From Aquimarina sp. (GTDB taxonomy: Bacteria > Bacteroidota > Bacteroidia > Flavobacteriales > Flavobacteriaceae): a DNA stretch of 15,198 nucleotides. Of this stretch, positions 12,879-15,198 are shown one piece after another. Below the pieces are notes generated by a model. The model was not told the DNA's origin and ran no database searches. It worked only from the letters and a program-made list of their open reading frames with translations. The translations under genes were made by a program, and so were the position numbers. Position 1 is the stretch's first letter, and each line of letters starts with the position of its first letter. The stretch covers positions 1 through 15,198 of the forward strand of contig NZVW01000120.1 in the NCBI GenBank assembly GCA_002697475.1, read 5' to 3'.

Positions 12879-14039
12879 ATGAAATACGTAAAGCGTTTCT
12901 TAAAAGGTTTACTGATCTTTTTAGTATCCTGTATTATTTTGCTCTATATTTTTGATTATGATTATATCCTGAAAGGCGTCAGAGTAGTTTATATGACTGG
13001 GCATACCACAGCTTATATAGATGACTATGAACATTTTGATAACAGGGTGATCGAAAACGGAAATTCTACCTATACGATTCCCAACCACGAAGAATATAAT
13101 TCCGTTCCGGCAACCGATAAACTAAATGAAACTAATGATAGTTTAGGTACAATTGCGTATTTGATTATCAAAAATGATAGCGTTTGGTATGAGAATTATG
13201 CTGAAGGTTATGGTACCGCATCCAGGACCAATTCCTTTTCTATGGCTAAAAGCATTGTGACCGCATTAATGGCAAAAGCGATTATGGAAGGGCACATAAA
13301 AGGTCTTAATCAGCCGGTAGGTGATTTTATTCCTCAATTTTCTGAAGGATTAGCGGCTAAGATGACTGTAGGAGATTTATCGTCTATGTCCTCCGGGTTA
13401 AACTGGGACGAAAGCTATAAGAGTCCTTTCTCGATAACCGCTAAGGCGTATTACGATACCAACCTCAGAGATGTAATGCTTGATCTTAAAGTGGTAGACC
13501 AACCAGGAGAGAAATTCAAATATTTAAGTGGTAATACCCAACTCTTAGGAATGGTCATCGAAAAGGCTACCGGAAAGACGTTAACACAATACTTAAGCGA
13601 AAGCTTCTGGAAACCTATGGGTATGCAACACGATGCTCTATGGCAACTGGATAGTGAAGACTCCGGTATGGAAAAAGCATATTGCTGTATCGCAAGCAAT
13701 GCTTTGGATTTTGCCAAATTTGGATTGTTGTTTAAGAATAGGGGAGTATATAATGGGAAGCGCATCTTGCCTGAAGATTTTATTAAATTGGCTACACAAC
13801 CTCGTTTTCCAAAGGATGATATGTATGGCTACGGCTTTTGGTTATCTGATCATATGGGAAAAGAGATATTTGCTATGCGTGGTATTTTAGGGCAATATGT
13901 AATTTGCATCCCTGAAGATAATCTGATCATCGTTCGTCTAGGGCACAAACGTGGTAATTTCGTTCCGGAAGAGTCTTTTACAGAAGATTTCTTTATCTAT
14001 ATAGAAGAAGCCTATAAAATGTTAGACAATGCTGCATAA
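12879..14039 (+). CDS. Membrane-anchored serine hydrolase, beta-lactamase/NylB-like fold
   Basis: A 386-residue protein. One hydrophobic segment at 7-26 anchors it to the inner membrane, with the rest in the periplasm. The nucleophile motif is SMAKS, giving SxxK with Ser121 and Lys124. The second motif is KYLSGNTQLLG, with Tyr215 the likely base; this arrangement, rather than the YxN of class C beta-lactamases, recalls 6-aminohexanoate-dimer hydrolase and related esterases. No clear KTG box is visible; GILGQYV near 336 may occupy that place. The natural substrate is unknown and antibiotic resistance should not be inferred. It begins 63 bases after ogt, and its last 11 bases overlap the exonuclease start, so the two are probably co-transcribed. 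Confidence 0.88.
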   Translation: MKYVKRFLKGLLIFLVSCIILLYIFDYDYILKGVRVVYMTGHTTAYIDDYEHFDNRVIENGNSTYTIPNHEEYNSVPATDKLNETNDSLGTIAYLIIKNDSVWYENYAEGYGTASRTNSFSMAKSIVTALMAKAIMEGHIKGLNQPVGDFIPQFSEGLAAKMTVGDLSSMSSGLNWDESYKSPFSITAKAYYDTNLRDVMLDLKVVDQPGEKFKYLSGNTQLLGMVIEKATGKTLTQYLSESFWKPMGMQHDALWQLDSEDSGMEKAYCCIASNALDFAKFGLLFKNRGVYNGKRILPEDFIKLATQPRFPKDDMYGYGFWLSDHMGKEIFAMRGILGQYVICIPEDNLIIVRLGHKRGNFVPEESFTEDFFIYIEEAYKMLDNAA

Positions 14040-14742
14040 ATTGAATCTGGAGCACGTATTGTTTCTGGATATAGAAACCGTGCCTGAGCACGAAAGTTTT
14101 ACAGGGTTGTCTGAGGAAATGCAAAAATTATGGGCAGATAAAACCAAATACCAACGAAAAGAAGATTATAGTCCTGAAGAGTTTTATGAACGCGCCGGGA
14201 TCTGGGCAGAATTTGGTAAAATAGTTTGCATATCCGTAGGTTATTTTGTGATCCGTGGCAGTGAACGAAATTTTAGAGTTACGTCATTTCATGGCGAAGA
14301 AAAAAAGTTACTACAGGACTTTAAAAACCTGATCGAAACCCACTTTAGTCATACCCATCACCTTATGTGTGCACATAACGGAAAGGAATTTGATTTTCCG
14401 TATATCGCCCGCAGAATGATCATTCACGGTATTTCATTGCCCTATAAACTGAATTTATTTGGTAAAAAACCTTGGGAAGTACCGCATTTGGATACACTGG
14501 ACCTTTGGAAATTTGGGGACTATAAACATTATACTTCATTAAAATTACTAACTCATATTTTGGGTATTCCTTCTCCGAAGGATGATATCGATGGTAGTCA
14601 GGTAAGGGATGTATATTATGATGAACAGGATATCGATCGGATTATTACCTACTGCGAAAAGGACACAGTCGCTGTAGCTCAGGTGATTCTACGTTTACGT
14701 CAGGAGGAGTTGCTATCGGATGATGAGGTGCTTTCTGTGTGA
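14029..14742 (+). CDS. DEDDy-type 3'-5' exonuclease (PolB exonuclease-like, COG3298)
   Basis: A 237-residue cytoplasmic nuclease. The three exonuclease motifs are visible: ExoI FLDIETVPE with Asp14 and Glu16, ExoII CAHNGKEFDFPYIARR with Asp122, and ExoIII YCEKD with Tyr208 and Asp212, the Y-x3-D form of the DEDDy class. These four acids bind two metal ions for removal of nucleotides from a 3' end. No polymerase domain is attached. This type resembles the proofreading domain of family B polymerases and probably acts in repair or end trimming. The ATG at 14029 lies inside the end of the hydrolase gene (11-base overlap in another frame) and gives the natural N-terminus just before motif ExoI. 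Confidence 0.9.
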   Translation: MLHKLNLEHVLFLDIETVPEHESFTGLSEEMQKLWADKTKYQRKEDYSPEEFYERAGIWAEFGKIVCISVGYFVIRGSERNFRVTSFHGEEKKLLQDFKNLIETHFSHTHHLMCAHNGKEFDFPYIARRMIIHGISLPYKLNLFGKKPWEVPHLDTLDLWKFGDYKHYTSLKLLTHILGIPSPKDDIDGSQVRDVYYDEQDIDRIITYCEKDTVAVAQVILRLRQEELLSDDEVLSV

Positions 14743-14801
14743 TAACAGATTTTTTGTAACACCTTAAAGAGTTTCAAGTCATATTACTTGGTTTGATCTT
14801 A

Positions 14802-14809
14802 TATTTTCG
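14802..14809 (+). promoter_or_regulatory. Possible -7 element for the last gene
   Basis: TATTTTCG is one base from TAnnTTTG and lies 35 bases before the ATG at 14844, in the 101-base gap after the exonuclease gene. Confidence 0.25.
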
Positions 14810-14843
14810 AGGCCAATTATTGATTAATTCTTAAAAACAAGTA

Positions 14844-15198
14844 ATGTCAGAAAGTACACAGAATCTGGAAACCATTTTTCCAGGGATAGGATTCGTTATT
14901 GCTATTATTTTTATCACGGTATTGCTGGTTTCTTTCATGACCTATTCATCTACTATAGAGCAGGAGAAATGGTCAGGGTTAAGTCGTTTCGGATTTAGGT
15001 TTTCATTTATATATTTCTTGCTATTCATTCTGTTTAAAAATAATGGAGCTTATCCATTTTTTCAACTGATAGCTATGTTTCCTGTTAAGTTGATGAATAA
15101 AGTGGCTGTTTGGTTTGGAAATAATATTTTAGGTGTTTCTGAAGCCATCAATACAGGGCCAAATGGAAGCGGAGATACAACCTATAGTTATCTTGTAG
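14844..15198 (+). CDS. Membrane protein, N-terminal part, cut by the window edge
   Basis: The frame opens at ATG 14844 and runs 118 codons to the right edge without a stop. There is a hydrophobic helix at about 13-37 (GIGFVIAIIFITVLLVSF) and a second at about 53-66 (FSFIYFLLFILF), with a conserved-looking tail GPNGSGDTTYSYL. I recall a similar GSGDTT-Y motif in uncharacterised Bacteroidota membrane proteins but cannot name the family with confidence. The tryptophan- and phenylalanine-rich region between suggests a multi-pass inner-membrane protein continuing beyond the window. Confidence 0.75.
   Translation, partial: MSESTQNLETIFPGIGFVIAIIFITVLLVSFMTYSSTIEQEKWSGLSRFGFRFSFIYFLLFILFKNNGAYPFFQLIAMFPVKLMNKVAVWFGNNILGVSEAINTGPNGSGDTTYSYLV

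Noticed and set aside
12879..14039. Beta-lactamase conferring antibiotic resistance
   Set aside because: The SxxK is present, but the Y-x-N and KTG boxes of true class C enzymes are not. The pattern fits esterase or NylB-like hydrolases better.

Overview
The window looks like chromosome of a member of the Bacteroidota, most likely a marine flavobacterium (Flavobacteriaceae). The evidence is AT-rich DNA, -7 promoter motifs of the TAnnTTTG type, short lipoprotein signals ending in a Ser-Cys lipobox, and the protein families themselves: an ABC-2 permease fused to an M1 peptidase, an XRE regulator fused to a DUF4870-like membrane domain, and a COG3298-type exonuclease. I saw no rRNA, tRNA, CRISPR array, transposase or phage gene.

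Layout. (1) Bases 1-3892 are accessory-like and gene-poor: a probable C-terminal gene fragment at the left edge, a hypothetical lipoprotein (359-1471), an XRE regulator with membrane segments (1699-2289) behind a structured promoter, a small membrane protein with a TTG start (2450-2866), and a GIY-YIG nuclease (2990-3280). A dense set of short interspersed repeats lies among and partly inside these genes. One family (core GTCAnnTCGAGTG ... TTGTATCGAGA and its reverse complement) has about six copies between 2846 and 3812. Two of these flank the GIY-YIG gene as inverted repeats, and another supplies the last six codons and stop of the neighbouring membrane protein. (2) Bases 3893-8370, minus strand, hold a two-gene ABC exporter operon: an ATPase, then a 1199-residue permease/M1-metallopeptidase fusion. 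Heptanucleotide tandem arrays lie on both sides of it. (3) Bases 8777-11081, plus strand, hold a tight cluster: hemB (Mg-type porphobilinogen synthase), a TerB-like protein, a lipoprotein cytochrome c and a secreted DinB-family gene interrupted by one in-frame amber codon. (4) Bases 11254-15198 hold a CNNM/CBS membrane protein overlapping an ogt-type DNA methyltransferase, then a membrane-anchored serine hydrolase overlapping a DEDDy 3'-5' exonuclease, and a membrane protein cut off by the right edge.

How the genes fit together. The right half is ordinary housekeeping DNA with short gaps and start/stop overlaps, which suggests co-transcription. hemB and the cytochrome c share a heme theme, but the other members have no obvious common pathway. 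The left part is where novelty is most likely: a small nuclease gene bracketed by inverted copies of a repeat that also occurs nearby without the gene, similar in layout (not in sequence) to REP/RAYT systems. That interpretation is inference; the repeats themselves are visible in the sequence.
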